From NCBI GenBank assembly GCA_027484725.1, contig JAIXSK010000030.1, positions 1-64,000 on the forward strand: a DNA stretch of 64,000 nucleotides, read 5' to 3'. The position numbers were made by a program, and so were the translations under genes. The notes below the pieces were generated by a model, which ran no database searches, was not told the origin of the DNA, and was given only the letters and a program-made list of their open reading frames with translations. This document shows positions 52,605-61,179 of this stretch, one piece after another; within the stretch, counting starts at the first letter, position 1, and the number at the start of each line of letters is the position of its first letter. This DNA is from Flavobacterium sp. Lineage in GTDB: Bacteria; Bacteroidota; Bacteroidia; Flavobacteriales; Flavobacteriaceae.

Positions 52605-54119
52605 TTACTGAACAGCTGCGGCTGCATTGACATTTCCGTAACCTAATTCAGAATTTCTGTTCGGGTAAAAACTTCCCGACTGACGCATTTTGGTTAAAAC
52701 CTGATCGCGTGTCCAGGTGGTGTTTTTTGACCAAACCAAAGCAGCGATTCCGGCGGTGGTCGCGGTGGCTACTGATGAACCACCCACATAGTTGGTTTGA
52801 TTGTCGTAATAACTATTCACCGGAACCGTATTGCCCGAGACTGAACGTTGCATCACTACGGTAAAATCAACTTTACTACCGCTGTGACAAACATCGCATT
52901 TTTGCGGACTTGCTCCTTCTTTTACACCGGTAACCGCTACCGTTTCAGGCATCCAGGCCGGAAAAATAACCCCGACAAAAGTGGTAAAACTGGTTGAAGT
53001 TCCGGCGGCACAAAAAATCAATTTCCCTTTGCTATAGGCATATTTAATCGCGTCTTCTATTTTTCCGACTGAGAAAACATAACCCATAGACATGGATATA
53101 ATTTTTACACTGGTATTGTTGCCCAAAGCAGTAAAAGCTTTTTTCACACCTTCTTGTTCTTGATAGCCATCTAAAACTACATTTGAAGCCGCACGATAAG
53201 TCACCAAATTGGCATTATAAGCAACTCCAACGGGCATTCCGCGGTTGTTTCTAGGTGCAGTAGCCACCGAAGCCATACTCGTTCCGTGACCACATTGATC
53301 ATTCGGCCCGTCAGTAGTGGTACTCCAAGGCCAAATTGAATCTACATAAACCCCAAATTTTTGAATGGTTCGTCCGGCAGAATCACCGTTGTTGAAATTA
53401 GTTCCGAGCAAAGTTTGATTCGGAGAAACACCAGTATCAACAATACCAATAGTAACCCCACGGCCGGTACTGTAATTCCAAGCCGTTGGAATGTTGTGCT
53501 GATAAAAAGTCCACGGAGCTTTGGCGTTGGGTGATACCGTAGTATAATCGGCTGTACTTAAAGCCACCGTATCAAATCCACATCCTGATGAACCCGAAGA
53601 ACTCGAAGCTGCAGAACGATTATTCGCTGCATTTTTTAATGCCACATAACGATAATCAGCCGGCTCAATGTATCGAATAAACGGGCTTTTGCGCAGCGCA
53701 ATGATGGTTTCTTGGTTGTGTATGACCACATTTAATTGGGTTAAATACCGATCGGCAGAAATCAAAATTTTATCCAATGGTTGATTTTCATACTGAGCAA
53801 TGGTTTGTAATAATTCATCTTGAATTTTGGCTTGATTGGCTGATTTGCTTCGGTCAAAATCTGATGCATTGTTGCCAAAACCAATACTGACCAAGAAATT
53901 TCCTTGGGTAATGGCACTCCAAAGCATATGAGATGAAGCATTTTTCCAGCGAAAATCTTCACCAATCATGGTTTTCTTATCAATTTCAGCATTGATTTGC
54001 GCAGTAGACATCGGCTCTTTTTGCGCTGATGGAATTGAAATTTCAGATTCTGAATTGTGGTCAGAGCAAGCCACTGCAAAGGCCAGAATCAAACTGTATC
54101 GAGCTAGTTTTTTAATCAT
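52605..54119 (-). CDS. S8 family serine protease lipoprotein (subtilisin-like)
   Basis: 504 residues. The signal peptide ends at Cys18 (LILAFAVAC) followed by Ser-Asp-His-Asn, so a lipoprotein, possibly surface-exposed. An N-terminal propeptide-like region (~20-200) precedes the subtilisin domain with Asp228 in IGIVDTGVSP, His278 in QCGHGTSMASVA and Ser449 in VGGSSVATAT. The serine motif lacks the usual proline of GTSMAAP. A Cys-Asp-Val-Cys-His cluster sits near residue 412. No T9SS tail. Alternative: a cytochrome-like CxxCH is by chance, since no other heme feature exists. Confidence 0.88.
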   Translation of the reverse strand: MIKKLARYSLILAFAVACSDHNSESEISIPSAQKEPMSTAQINAEIDKKTMIGEDFRWKNASSHMLWSAITQGNFLVSIGFGNNASDFDRSKSANQAKIQDELLQTIAQYENQPLDKILISADRYLTQLNVVIHNQETIIALRKSPFIRYIEPADYRYVALKNAANNRSAASSSSGSSGCGFDTVALSTADYTTVSPNAKAPWTFYQHNIPTAWNYSTGRGVTIGIVDTGVSPNQTLLGTNFNNGDSAGRTIQKFGVYVDSIWPWSTTTDGPNDQCGHGTSMASVATAPRNNRGMPVGVAYNANLVTYRAASNVVLDGYQEQEGVKKAFTALGNNTSVKIISMSMGYVFSVGKIEDAIKYAYSKGKLIFCAAGTSTSFTTFVGVIFPAWMPETVAVTGVKEGASPQKCDVCHSGSKVDFTVVMQRSVSGNTVPVNSYYDNQTNYVGGSSVATATTAGIAALVWSKNTTWTRDQVLTKMRQSGSFYPNRNSELGYGNVNAAAAVQ

Positions 54120-54237
54120 AAGTCATTGTTTTATTGAAGGTTTAAAAACGAATTTAGGTAAATAATTCATCCAAACCAACCACAGCCCGGTAGTTTATTC
54201 ACTTTTTATTTAACAACAATTTGCCGAAGAGCATTTC

Positions 54238-54264
54238 TTGAGATAATGATTTGTATTACCTTTG
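54238..54264 (+). promoter_or_regulatory. smpB promoter
   Basis: TTG, 16 bases, TACCTTTG, the latter an exact TAnnTTTG. Its end is 7 bases before the smpB ATG, so the transcript would begin at or only a few bases before the start codon. Confidence 0.6.
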
Positions 54265-54271
54265 CGCTCCT

Positions 54272-54724
54272 ATGCAAAAAGCAGCTGACATACGCAACAA
54301 ACGCGCGCGGTTCGATTATGAAATACTCGAAACCTACACGGCCGGTATTGTGCTTACAGGAACTGAAATCAAATCAATTCGTTTGGGCAAAGCCAATATT
54401 ACCGAAGGTTTTTGCGAGTTCAACGATCATGAGCTTTTTGTAATTAATACCTATGTTGAAGAATACGCTTTTGGCAATCAATTCAACCACAAAGCCCGCA
54501 GCGAACGCAAATTATTGCTCAATAAACGCGAGCTTAAATCACTGCACAAAAACGTTCAGGTGAAAGGTTTGACGATTATTCCGCTCAGGTTGTTCACCAA
54601 CGAAAACGGTTTGGCCAAACTTGAAATTGGTTTGTGTCGCGGAAAGAAAACCTATGACAAACGCGAATCGCTTAAAGAACAAGATACCAAGCGCGATTTA
54701 GACCGACTCAAAAAGAGTTTTTAA
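54272..54724 (+). CDS. smpB: SsrA-binding protein
   Basis: 150 residues from ATG 54272 (MQKAADIRNKRARFDYEILE). Binds tmRNA and brings it to stalled ribosomes. OB-fold strings TGTEIKSIRLGKANITEGF and LKSLHKNVQVKGLTIIPL, and the positively charged C-terminal tail KKTYDKRESLKEQDTKRDL. A frame seven residues longer begins upstream of the -10-like box and is rejected. The tmRNA gene is not in this window. Confidence 0.96.
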   Translation: MQKAADIRNKRARFDYEILETYTAGIVLTGTEIKSIRLGKANITEGFCEFNDHELFVINTYVEEYAFGNQFNHKARSERKLLLNKRELKSLHKNVQVKGLTIIPLRLFTNENGLAKLEIGLCRGKKTYDKRESLKEQDTKRDLDRLKKSF

Positions 54725-54754
54725 TTTTAACGCAACGTCTTTATTTAAGACTAC

Positions 54755-55114
54755 ATGAAAGATTTACTCAAAAAAGCGCGCGAAAACAATGGTTTTACGA
54801 CTCGTCAAGTTTCATTGCTTTTAAACATTGATCAAGCTTTAATCAGTAAATTTGAAAACGGTCAACGCATGCCTACAAGGGTACAAATTAACCAGTTTTC
54901 AGAACTTTTAAAAATTGATTTAGAACTACTTACAGTAGCCTGGTTCAAGCAAAAGATACTTAAAGAAATCAATCATGATGCTTTGGGTTTGCGCGCACTC
55001 AGAGAACTCGAAAAAGAACTTTCACCTACAGATTCCTCAGCCTTAGACGAACTGTTTCAAGAAATGGAATCACTCAAAAATAAAATGGAAAGCCTGCGCC
55101 AAAAAGGAGTTTAA
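54755..55114 (+). CDS. XRE-family helix-turn-helix regulator
   Basis: 119 residues. Cro/C1-type HTH at residues 1-60 (LKKARENNGFTTRQVSLLLN, then SKFENGQRMP) and a C-terminal acidic coiled-coil-like helix (SALDELFQEMESLKNKMESL). No adjacent toxin, methylase or phage gene, so no target can be named. It starts 31 bases after smpB. Its stop shares TTAA with the convergent pcm gene. Confidence 0.82.
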   Translation: MKDLLKKARENNGFTTRQVSLLLNIDQALISKFENGQRMPTRVQINQFSELLKIDLELLTVAWFKQKILKEINHDALGLRALRELEKELSPTDSSALDELFQEMESLKNKMESLRQKGV

Positions 55115-55752
55115 TTTTTGTTTTCTAAAAGCGGAACAAATCTGAATTCACCAAATTCGTGCTTTTCAAATTGAGTGGCATTTTTGCGAATAAGCATGGT
55201 CATGATTTGGTGTTTTTCACCCAGCGGAATCACCAAACGTCCACCAACTTTAAGTTGCGCCATGAGCGCTTGCGGAATAATCGGAGCACCGGCTGTAACA
55301 ATAATACTGTCAAAAGGTGCGTGATTCGGCAAGCCTTTATAACCATCGCCAAAAGACAAATGTTTGGGGCGAATGTTCAGTTTCGGGAGTAAAATAGAGG
55401 TTTGTTTGAACAACTCATTTTGGCGTTCAACGCTATACACTTTAGCGCCCATCACACACAAAATAGCGGTTTGATATCCTGAACCTGTGCCAATTTCAAG
55501 AATTTTGTGATCTTTTTGCACTTCGAGCAACTGACTCTGAAAAGCCACTGTATAAGGCTGTGAAATAGTTTGCCCGGCACCAATCGGAAAAGCTTTGTCT
55601 TGGTAGGCAAAATCTTCAAAACTTGAATTCAAAAACAAATGGCGCGGCACTTTGCGAACCGCCTCCAAAACGCGTTCATCGGTGATGCCTTTTTCTTTGA
55701 GTTGGCTGGCCAATTGATTTCTGAGTCCTTGATGTTTACTGGTATCTCTCAC
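55111..55752 (-). CDS. pcm: protein-L-isoaspartate O-methyltransferase
   Basis: 213 residues. Repairs isoaspartyl sites in aged proteins by SAM-dependent methylation. SAM-binding GTGSGYQTAIL (residues ~82-92), the family strings VPRHLFLNSSFEDFAYQDKA and IGAGQTISQPYTVAFQ, and GAPIIPQALMAQLKVGGRL. The frame opens with GTG 55752, the only candidate that keeps the full N-terminal helix; upstream is repeat G. Confidence 0.93.
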   Translation of the reverse strand: MRDTSKHQGLRNQLASQLKEKGITDERVLEAVRKVPRHLFLNSSFEDFAYQDKAFPIGAGQTISQPYTVAFQSQLLEVQKDHKILEIGTGSGYQTAILCVMGAKVYSVERQNELFKQTSILLPKLNIRPKHLSFGDGYKGLPNHAPFDSIIVTAGAPIIPQALMAQLKVGGRLVIPLGEKHQIMTMLIRKNATQFEKHEFGEFRFVPLLENKN

Positions 55753-55800
55753 CTTTTCTGAATATTTTTTGGGCGTAAAATTCTGTGGGCAAATATAATT

Positions 55801-55880
55801 TTTTGAAGCTTTTTCCCGCCATTCGCTCTATCTTTTTTTTTCGTTCCTCTAAAAAAAGGATGCTGCTGCTGTCGGGGCTA
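55801..55880 (-). repeat. Dispersed structured repeat, copy G (minus orientation)
   Basis: On the minus strand TAGCCCCGACAGCAGCAGCA to GCGGGAAAAAGCTTCAAAA. Outer helix CCCG/CGGG, inner helix CTTTTTTT/AAAAAAAG with loop AGAGGAACG. It creates a false 54-residue N-terminal extension in the oxidoreductase gene downstream. Confidence 0.82.
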
Positions 55881-55946
55881 AAATATTCAGCTTGGCAGAA
55901 TCATTCCAATCCAATTAATTTCTATTTTTGCTCAAAACTATATTAT

Positions 55947-56912
55947 ATGTTAAAAGTCGGCGTACTGGGTGCCGGTCATCTCGGTAAAATTCACCTGCGT
56001 TTATTACAACAATCTGAAAAATATGAATTGGTAGGTTTCTATGATGAAAACCCGGAATATGCCGAAAAAATAGCTGCCGAATTTGGCTATAAACGGTTTG
56101 ACACCATCGCAAAACTCATTCATGCCGTTGATGTGATTGATATTGTCACGCCTACGCTTTCACATTACAAATGCGCCAAAGTAGCCATCAAATCGGGCAA
56201 GCATGTATTTATTGAAAAACCCATCTCAAATACGGTTGCAGAAGCCGAAGAAATCATTGCGCTGGCCCAAGAATACAACGTCAAAGGACAAGTCGGCCAC
56301 GTAGAAAGGTTCAATCCGGCTTTTATTGCCGTCAAAGATCAAATTGAAAATCCGATGTTTATTGAAACGCATCGTTTGGCTGAGTTCAACCCGCGCGGCA
56401 CCGATGTTCCGGTGGTTTTAGATTTGATGATCCACGACATTGACGCTATTTTGAGCGTGGTGAAATCAAAAGTAAAAGCGGTGCATGCCAGCGGTGTATC
56501 GGTTTTGAGTCAGTCGCCGGATATTGCCAATGCGCGTTTAGAATTTGAAAACGGCTGTGTAGCCAACATTACTTCAAGTCGTATTTCGATGAAAAATATG
56601 CGCAAGTCGCGCTTCTTTCAAAAAGATGCTTATATCTCGGTTGATTATCTGGATAAAATCTGCGAAGTGGTTAAAATGAAAGACGCGCCCGAAGTGCCCG
56701 GAGATTTTGACATGATTTTACAAAATGCCGAAGGGGAGCGCAAACAAATCTATTTCAACAATCCTGAGGTTGCGCCCAACAATGCCATTTTAGATGAACT
56801 CGAAACTTTTGCCGATGCCATCAACCACAACACCACACCTATTGTTACACTCGAAGACGGAACCGAAGCTTTGCGCGTAGCCTATCAAATCATTGAATCT
56901 TATCAAAAATAA
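55947..56912 (+). CDS. Gfo/Idh/MocA-family oxidoreductase
   Basis: 321 residues from ATG 55947 (MLKVGVLGAGHLGKIHLRLL); the frame runs on to 55785 only through the repeat element and is rejected. Rossmann fold with VGVLGAGHLGK, the family EKPISNTVAEAEE motif (Lys in EKP) and the central GHVERFNPAF. Dehydrogenase of a sugar or related substrate; biliverdin-reductase- and UDP-GlcNAc-3-dehydrogenase-type functions occur in this family. Starts a co-directional run; hydroxyacyl-CoA dehydrogenase follows after 12 bases. Confidence 0.88.
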   Translation: MLKVGVLGAGHLGKIHLRLLQQSEKYELVGFYDENPEYAEKIAAEFGYKRFDTIAKLIHAVDVIDIVTPTLSHYKCAKVAIKSGKHVFIEKPISNTVAEAEEIIALAQEYNVKGQVGHVERFNPAFIAVKDQIENPMFIETHRLAEFNPRGTDVPVVLDLMIHDIDAILSVVKSKVKAVHASGVSVLSQSPDIANARLEFENGCVANITSSRISMKNMRKSRFFQKDAYISVDYLDKICEVVKMKDAPEVPGDFDMILQNAEGERKQIYFNNPEVAPNNAILDELETFADAINHNTTPIVTLEDGTEALRVAYQIIESYQK

Positions 56913-56924
56913 AATATACACTTT

Positions 56925-57818
56925 ATGAAAAATATTGCAGTTATCGGCGCAGGAACCATGGGCAACGGAATCGCTCACACTTTTGCCCAAAGCGGATTTA
57001 CCGTAAAACTCATCGACATTTCTGAAAAATCACTCGACAAAGGCATGGCCACCATTGCCGCCAATTTAGACCGAATGGTTGCCAAAGGAACCATCACCGA
57101 AGCCGACAAGCACCAAACCATTGGCAACATCATCACTTATACCGACATCAAAGATGGCGTAACCGGAGTTGATTTGGTGGTGGAAGCTGCCACCGAAAAC
57201 GTCGATTTAAAACTCAATATTTTCAAACAACTCAGCGAAGTTTGCGCGCACAATACCATTTTGGCGACCAATACTTCATCAATTTCGATTACCCAAATTG
57301 GTGCCGTGGTAGTGCATCCGGAGCGCGTGATTGGAATGCATTTTATGAATCCGGTGCCGATTATGAAACTCGTTGAAATCATCCGCGGATACAATACGAC
57401 CGATGAAGTGACCAAAATCATCATGGAATTATCCGTAAAATTGGGCAAAGTTCCGGTTGAAGTAAACGACTATCCCGGATTTGTAGCCAATCGTATTTTG
57501 ATGCCGATGATCAACGAATCCATTGAAACTTTATACAATGGCGTAGCCGGCGTTTATGAAATTGACACCGTGATGAAGCTCGGAATGGCGCACCCGATGG
57601 GGCCATTGCAATTGGCTGACTTTATTGGTTTGGACGTTTGCTTGGCTATTTTAAATGTCATGTACGACGGATTTAAAAACCCAAAATATGCGCCTTGTCC
57701 GCTACTGGTAAACATGGTGCGTGCCGGCAAACTAGGCGTTAAATCTGGTGAAGGTTTTTATGACTACAGCGAGAGCAAAAAGGCCGAAAAAGTAGCCAAA
57801 ATGTTTGCTAAAAACTAA
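56925..57818 (+). CDS. 3-hydroxybutyryl-CoA dehydrogenase
   Basis: 297 residues. NAD(P)-dependent oxidation of 3-hydroxyacyl-CoA; NAD loop IAVIGAGTMGNGIAH at the N-terminus, catalytic His139 in GMHFMNPVP, followed by PVEVNDYPGFVANRILMP. Works next to the thiolase (1144) in acetoacetyl-CoA metabolism. Joined to the oxidoreductase upstream (12 bases) and DUF1015 downstream (8 bases) as one operon. Confidence 0.94.
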   Translation: MKNIAVIGAGTMGNGIAHTFAQSGFTVKLIDISEKSLDKGMATIAANLDRMVAKGTITEADKHQTIGNIITYTDIKDGVTGVDLVVEAATENVDLKLNIFKQLSEVCAHNTILATNTSSISITQIGAVVVHPERVIGMHFMNPVPIMKLVEIIRGYNTTDEVTKIIMELSVKLGKVPVEVNDYPGFVANRILMPMINESIETLYNGVAGVYEIDTVMKLGMAHPMGPLQLADFIGLDVCLAILNVMYDGFKNPKYAPCPLLVNMVRAGKLGVKSGEGFYDYSESKKAEKVAKMFAKN

Positions 57819-57826
57819 ATCATCAA

Positions 57827-59047
57827 GTGGCACAACTCATTCCTTTTAAAGCAGTTCGCCCCACGCCCGATAAAGTCGGATTGGTGACTTGTCGTACCTA
57901 CGATGATTACAGTCCTGCTGAACTAGCGGCTTGGCTTGATTTTAATCCGTTTTCATTTTTGCATGTGCTCAATCCGGCCTATGTAAACGCCCAAAAAATC
58001 GGATTAGAAAAACGCTTTAAGAATGTTGCGCACAAATACCACGATTTTAAAGCCGAAGGTGTTTTTGTTCAAGATGTAACGCCCTGTATTTATTTGTATG
58101 AAATCAAGAATAAACTACAAACTTTTACAGGTTTTGTAGCCGGAACTTCGATTGCTGATTATCAGAACAACATCATCAAAAAACACGAAGATACGTTTCA
58201 GTACCGCGTTGAATTGTTCAAAGATTATTTACACCAAACGCGTTTTAATACTGAACCTGTTTTGATCATGTATCCAGACCAAGTTGAACTTAATCATTGG
58301 ATGCAACAAAAAAAGACAACAAAGTCATTATACGAGTTTTCAACTACCAACAAAGAAAAGCACACGCTCTGGAAAATAGAGCAAGCCGACGAAATCTTGT
58401 GGTTGCAAAAACAGTTTGAGCAAATTCCTGAATTATACATTGCCGATGGTCATCACCGATCGGCCTCGGCAGAAATGCTCTATGAGCAAGACCGCGCTCA
58501 AGGCGATGAACGACTTGACTTTTTCATGAGTTTTTTAATTGCTGAATCAGACATTAAAATCTACGAATTTAACCGTATGGTGCGCGACCTCAATGGTTGG
58601 TCAGCAGAAGCTTTTCTTGAAAAACTCAACGAAAATTTTATTGTTAAAGAAAAAGGTCACGAAGTTTGGAAACCCGAAAGTAAATACGAATTTGGGATGT
58701 ATCTGAATGGAACTTTTTATGCATTATTTTATAGACAATCAACTGAAAATTCCTCTGAGATTCTGGATAACCTCGATGCGCAAATTCTCTATGATCAAGT
58801 GCTCAAACCTTTGTTGGGCATTTATGATTTGCGCAATGATGAACGCATTGATTATATTCCCGGAAAACAATCCATCAACACACTCAAAGAAATCATTGAC
58901 GAAGGTGAGTTTGAAGTGGGTTTTATGCTCTACCCCACAGCTGTTTCAGAAATCAAAGCTTTGGCCGACCAAGGATTGATCATGCCGCCCAAAAGCACCT
59001 ACATAGAACCCAAATTCAGAAGTGGACTTTTGATTTATGAACTTTAA
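57827..59047 (+). CDS. DUF1015-family protein
   Basis: 406 residues from GTG 57827 (MAQLIPFKAVRPTPDKVGLV). Hallmarks of the family: FLHVLNPAYV, YLYEIKNKLQTFTGFV, ADGHHRSASAEML and the late YIPGKQSI. Homologues carry SAM/HD-like or NTPase-related hints, but the function is not established. Its TAA overlaps the ATG of the next gene (TAATG), so the two are coupled. Confidence 0.9.
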   Translation: MAQLIPFKAVRPTPDKVGLVTCRTYDDYSPAELAAWLDFNPFSFLHVLNPAYVNAQKIGLEKRFKNVAHKYHDFKAEGVFVQDVTPCIYLYEIKNKLQTFTGFVAGTSIADYQNNIIKKHEDTFQYRVELFKDYLHQTRFNTEPVLIMYPDQVELNHWMQQKKTTKSLYEFSTTNKEKHTLWKIEQADEILWLQKQFEQIPELYIADGHHRSASAEMLYEQDRAQGDERLDFFMSFLIAESDIKIYEFNRMVRDLNGWSAEAFLEKLNENFIVKEKGHEVWKPESKYEFGMYLNGTFYALFYRQSTENSSEILDNLDAQILYDQVLKPLLGIYDLRNDERIDYIPGKQSINTLKEIIDEGEFEVGFMLYPTAVSEIKALADQGLIMPPKSTYIEPKFRSGLLIYEL

Positions 59048-59718
59048 TGAATTGGCCCATGTCTATTGCTCAAAATCTACAAAAAATATTAGCTGAACTT
59101 CCGGAACATGTTACTTTGGTAGCGGTCTCAAAAACCAAACCTATTGAAGATATTCTTGAAGCATACCAAGCTGGTCAACGTATTTTTGGCGAGAATAAAG
59201 TTCAAGAAATGACCGATAAATGGCAGCAATTACCCAAGGATATTCAGTGGCATATGATTGGTCATTTACAAACCAACAAAGTCAAATATCTCATGCCTTA
59301 TATACAACTTATTCACGGCGTAGATAGTATAAAATTGCTGCAAGAAATCAATCGTCAAGCAGTGCGTTGGCGCAAGCAAATCAATTGTTTGTTGCAAGTA
59401 CACATCGCACAAGAAGATACCAAATTTGGGTTTGACGCTACAGAAATAGAAAAATTATTGCACAGCGAAGAATTTAAATCATTTCAGAATATTCAAGTGC
59501 GAGGCTTTATGGGCATGGCCACTTTTACCGATGACCCAACACAAATCAAAGCTGAATTTACTTCGCTCAAAAATATTTTTGACCAATACCAAAATTTAAA
59601 TTTACCCAACTTCAAAGCTCAGATTTTATCTATGGGCATGTCGGGCGATTATGCCTTGGCCATTGAATGCGGCAGTAATATGGTACGTATAGGCAGCAGT
59701 ATTTTTGGTAGCAGATAA
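59047..59718 (+). CDS. YggS/PLPBP-family pyridoxal phosphate homeostasis protein
   Basis: 223 residues, alanine-racemase-like TIM barrel with PLP lysine Lys29 in VAVSKTKP; further strings IFGENKVQEM, WHMIGHLQTNKVKY and LSMGMSGDYALAIECGSNMV. It buffers PLP and keeps amino acid pools stable in E. coli. ATG overlaps the DUF1015 stop; ATG 59059 is an alternative. Exonuclease fusion gene follows after 14 bases. Confidence 0.94.
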   Translation: MNWPMSIAQNLQKILAELPEHVTLVAVSKTKPIEDILEAYQAGQRIFGENKVQEMTDKWQQLPKDIQWHMIGHLQTNKVKYLMPYIQLIHGVDSIKLLQEINRQAVRWRKQINCLLQVHIAQEDTKFGFDATEIEKLLHSEEFKSFQNIQVRGFMGMATFTDDPTQIKAEFTSLKNIFDQYQNLNLPNFKAQILSMGMSGDYALAIECGSNMVRIGSSIFGSR

Positions 59719-59732
59719 TTTAATCAAAACAG

Positions 59733-61094
59733 ATGTACGCAATTCTTGACATAGAAACTACCGGCGGCGCCTACAACGAAGAAGGCATCACTGAAATTGC
59801 TATTTACCGTTTTGATGGGCACCAAGTCGTGGATCAGTTTATTAGTTTGGTCAATCCTGAGATTCCCATTCAGCCGTTTGTGGCCAAACTTACCGGAATC
59901 AACAACGCTATGTTGCGTTCGGCTCCGAAGTTTTACGAAGTAGCCAAACGCATCATTGAGATTACCAAAGATTGCATCATCGTTGCGCACAATGCCTCGT
60001 TTGATTACCGTATTCTCAGAACCGAATTCAAAAGGTTGGGCTATAAATTTGAACAGAAAACGCTTTGTACGGTTGAACTTGCCCAAGAACTCATTCCTGA
60101 TCAAAAATCATATAGTTTAGGAAAACTCGTGCGCGCTTTGGGCATTCCGATGGCCGACAGACACCGAGCCAGCGGCGATGCGATGGCTACAGTAAAGTTG
60201 TTTAAACTTTTATTAGACAAAGATTTAGAAAAAAACATTGTTCAAAAATACATTCAGTCTGAAGTCATTAAAGGCATGGCGCCCAAACTTGCTGATATTG
60301 TTGAAAGTTTACCTTCAGTTACCGGCGTGTATTACATCCACCGCGAAGACGGAAAAATCATCTACATCGGCAAAAGCAAAAACATTCGGCGCAGAGTAAA
60401 CCAACATTTTACGGGCACCACCAACAAATGCAAAAAAATTCAGCTCGAAGTGTTTATGGTTACTCATGAAGAAACCGGAAGCGAGCTTATTGCACTGCTC
60501 AAAGAAAGTCAAGAAATCAAATTACATCAGCCTATTTACAACCGTTCGCAGCGCAAAAGTATTTTTCAATGGGCATTGTATTCTGAAGTAGATGCGCAAG
60601 GGTACATCAACTTAAAACTGCAAAAAGCCGACGGTCGCAAAAAAGAAATCACAGCCTTTACTACTTTTCAAGAAGGCAAAAACGCACTGTTTAGAATCAC
60701 AGACAAATACAAATTATGTCAGAAACTCAATGGTATTTACAACAGCACTAGCAACTGTTTTCAGTATACCATCAAAGAATGCAACGGCGCGTGTATGGGT
60801 CAAGAATCGCCTGAAGTCTACAATGAGCGCGTAATGGAATTCATCAACAACCATCAGTTTGAAAATAAAACCATGGTCATTGTCTCGCGCGGTCGTCATG
60901 TAAATGAACGCTCGGCGGTGCTCATAGAAAACGGCATCTACAAAGGCTACACTTTTTACGATTTAAACTACCAAATTCGCAACATCGGCATCTTGAAAAA
61001 CATTCTGATTCCAATGCAAAACAACCGCGATGTCCGCATGATTATTCAAGGCCAGTTGCGCAAAGACAAGCGTTTGAAATTGATTTATTTTTAG
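59733..61094 (+). CDS. DEDDh 3'-5' exonuclease fused to a GIY-YIG (UvrC-like) nuclease domain
   Basis: 453 residues. Residues 1-165: DnaQ-like exonuclease with Asp6/Glu8 in ILDIETTGG, IVAHNASFDYRIL and HRASGDA. Residues ~195-275: GIY-YIG nuclease with GVYYIHREDG, IIYIGKSKNIRRRV and the glutamate in SELIALLKESQEI. The rest (~275-453) resembles the region after the nuclease in Cho/UvrC but lacks the UvrB-binding and EndoV-like halves. Such fusions are known in actinobacteria and Bacteroidota as alternative excision-repair nucleases. A repeat element overlaps its stop codon. Confidence 0.92.
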   Translation: MYAILDIETTGGAYNEEGITEIAIYRFDGHQVVDQFISLVNPEIPIQPFVAKLTGINNAMLRSAPKFYEVAKRIIEITKDCIIVAHNASFDYRILRTEFKRLGYKFEQKTLCTVELAQELIPDQKSYSLGKLVRALGIPMADRHRASGDAMATVKLFKLLLDKDLEKNIVQKYIQSEVIKGMAPKLADIVESLPSVTGVYYIHREDGKIIYIGKSKNIRRRVNQHFTGTTNKCKKIQLEVFMVTHEETGSELIALLKESQEIKLHQPIYNRSQRKSIFQWALYSEVDAQGYINLKLQKADGRKKEITAFTTFQEGKNALFRITDKYKLCQKLNGIYNSTSNCFQYTIKECNGACMGQESPEVYNERVMEFINNHQFENKTMVIVSRGRHVNERSAVLIENGIYKGYTFYDLNYQIRNIGILKNILIPMQNNRDVRMIIQGQLRKDKRLKLIYF

Positions 61095-61170
61095 GCAGCT
61101 ATTCCCGCTGTTCGTTGTATCTTTGGCGCTTCAGAACGCCGCCAAAGGATGCCACTTCCATCGGGGCTGA
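61089..61170 (-). repeat. Dispersed structured repeat, copy H (minus orientation)
   Basis: On the minus strand TCAGCCCCGATGGAAGTGGCA to AGCGGGAATAGCTGCCTAAAA. Outer helix CCCG/CGGG, inner helix CTTTGGCG/CGCCAAAG with a short loop. It begins within the last codons of the exonuclease gene (TAG at 61092-61094) and ends 9 bases before miaA. Confidence 0.82.
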
Positions 61171-61179
61171 TTGTTGTAT

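Noticed and set aside
53000..53040. Cytochrome c heme motif in the S8 protease (CDVCH)
   Set aside because: A single CxxCH inside a subtilisin domain without a distal ligand domain is more likely a disulfide or metal site.
54755..55114. HTH gene as antitoxin of a toxin-antitoxin pair
   Set aside because: No partner frame lies beside it: smpB is upstream and pcm is convergent.
55785..55946. 54-residue N-terminal extension of the Gfo/Idh oxidoreductase
   Set aside because: It is the translation of repeat copy G and AT-rich sequence; the Rossmann fold begins at MLKVGVLGAG.
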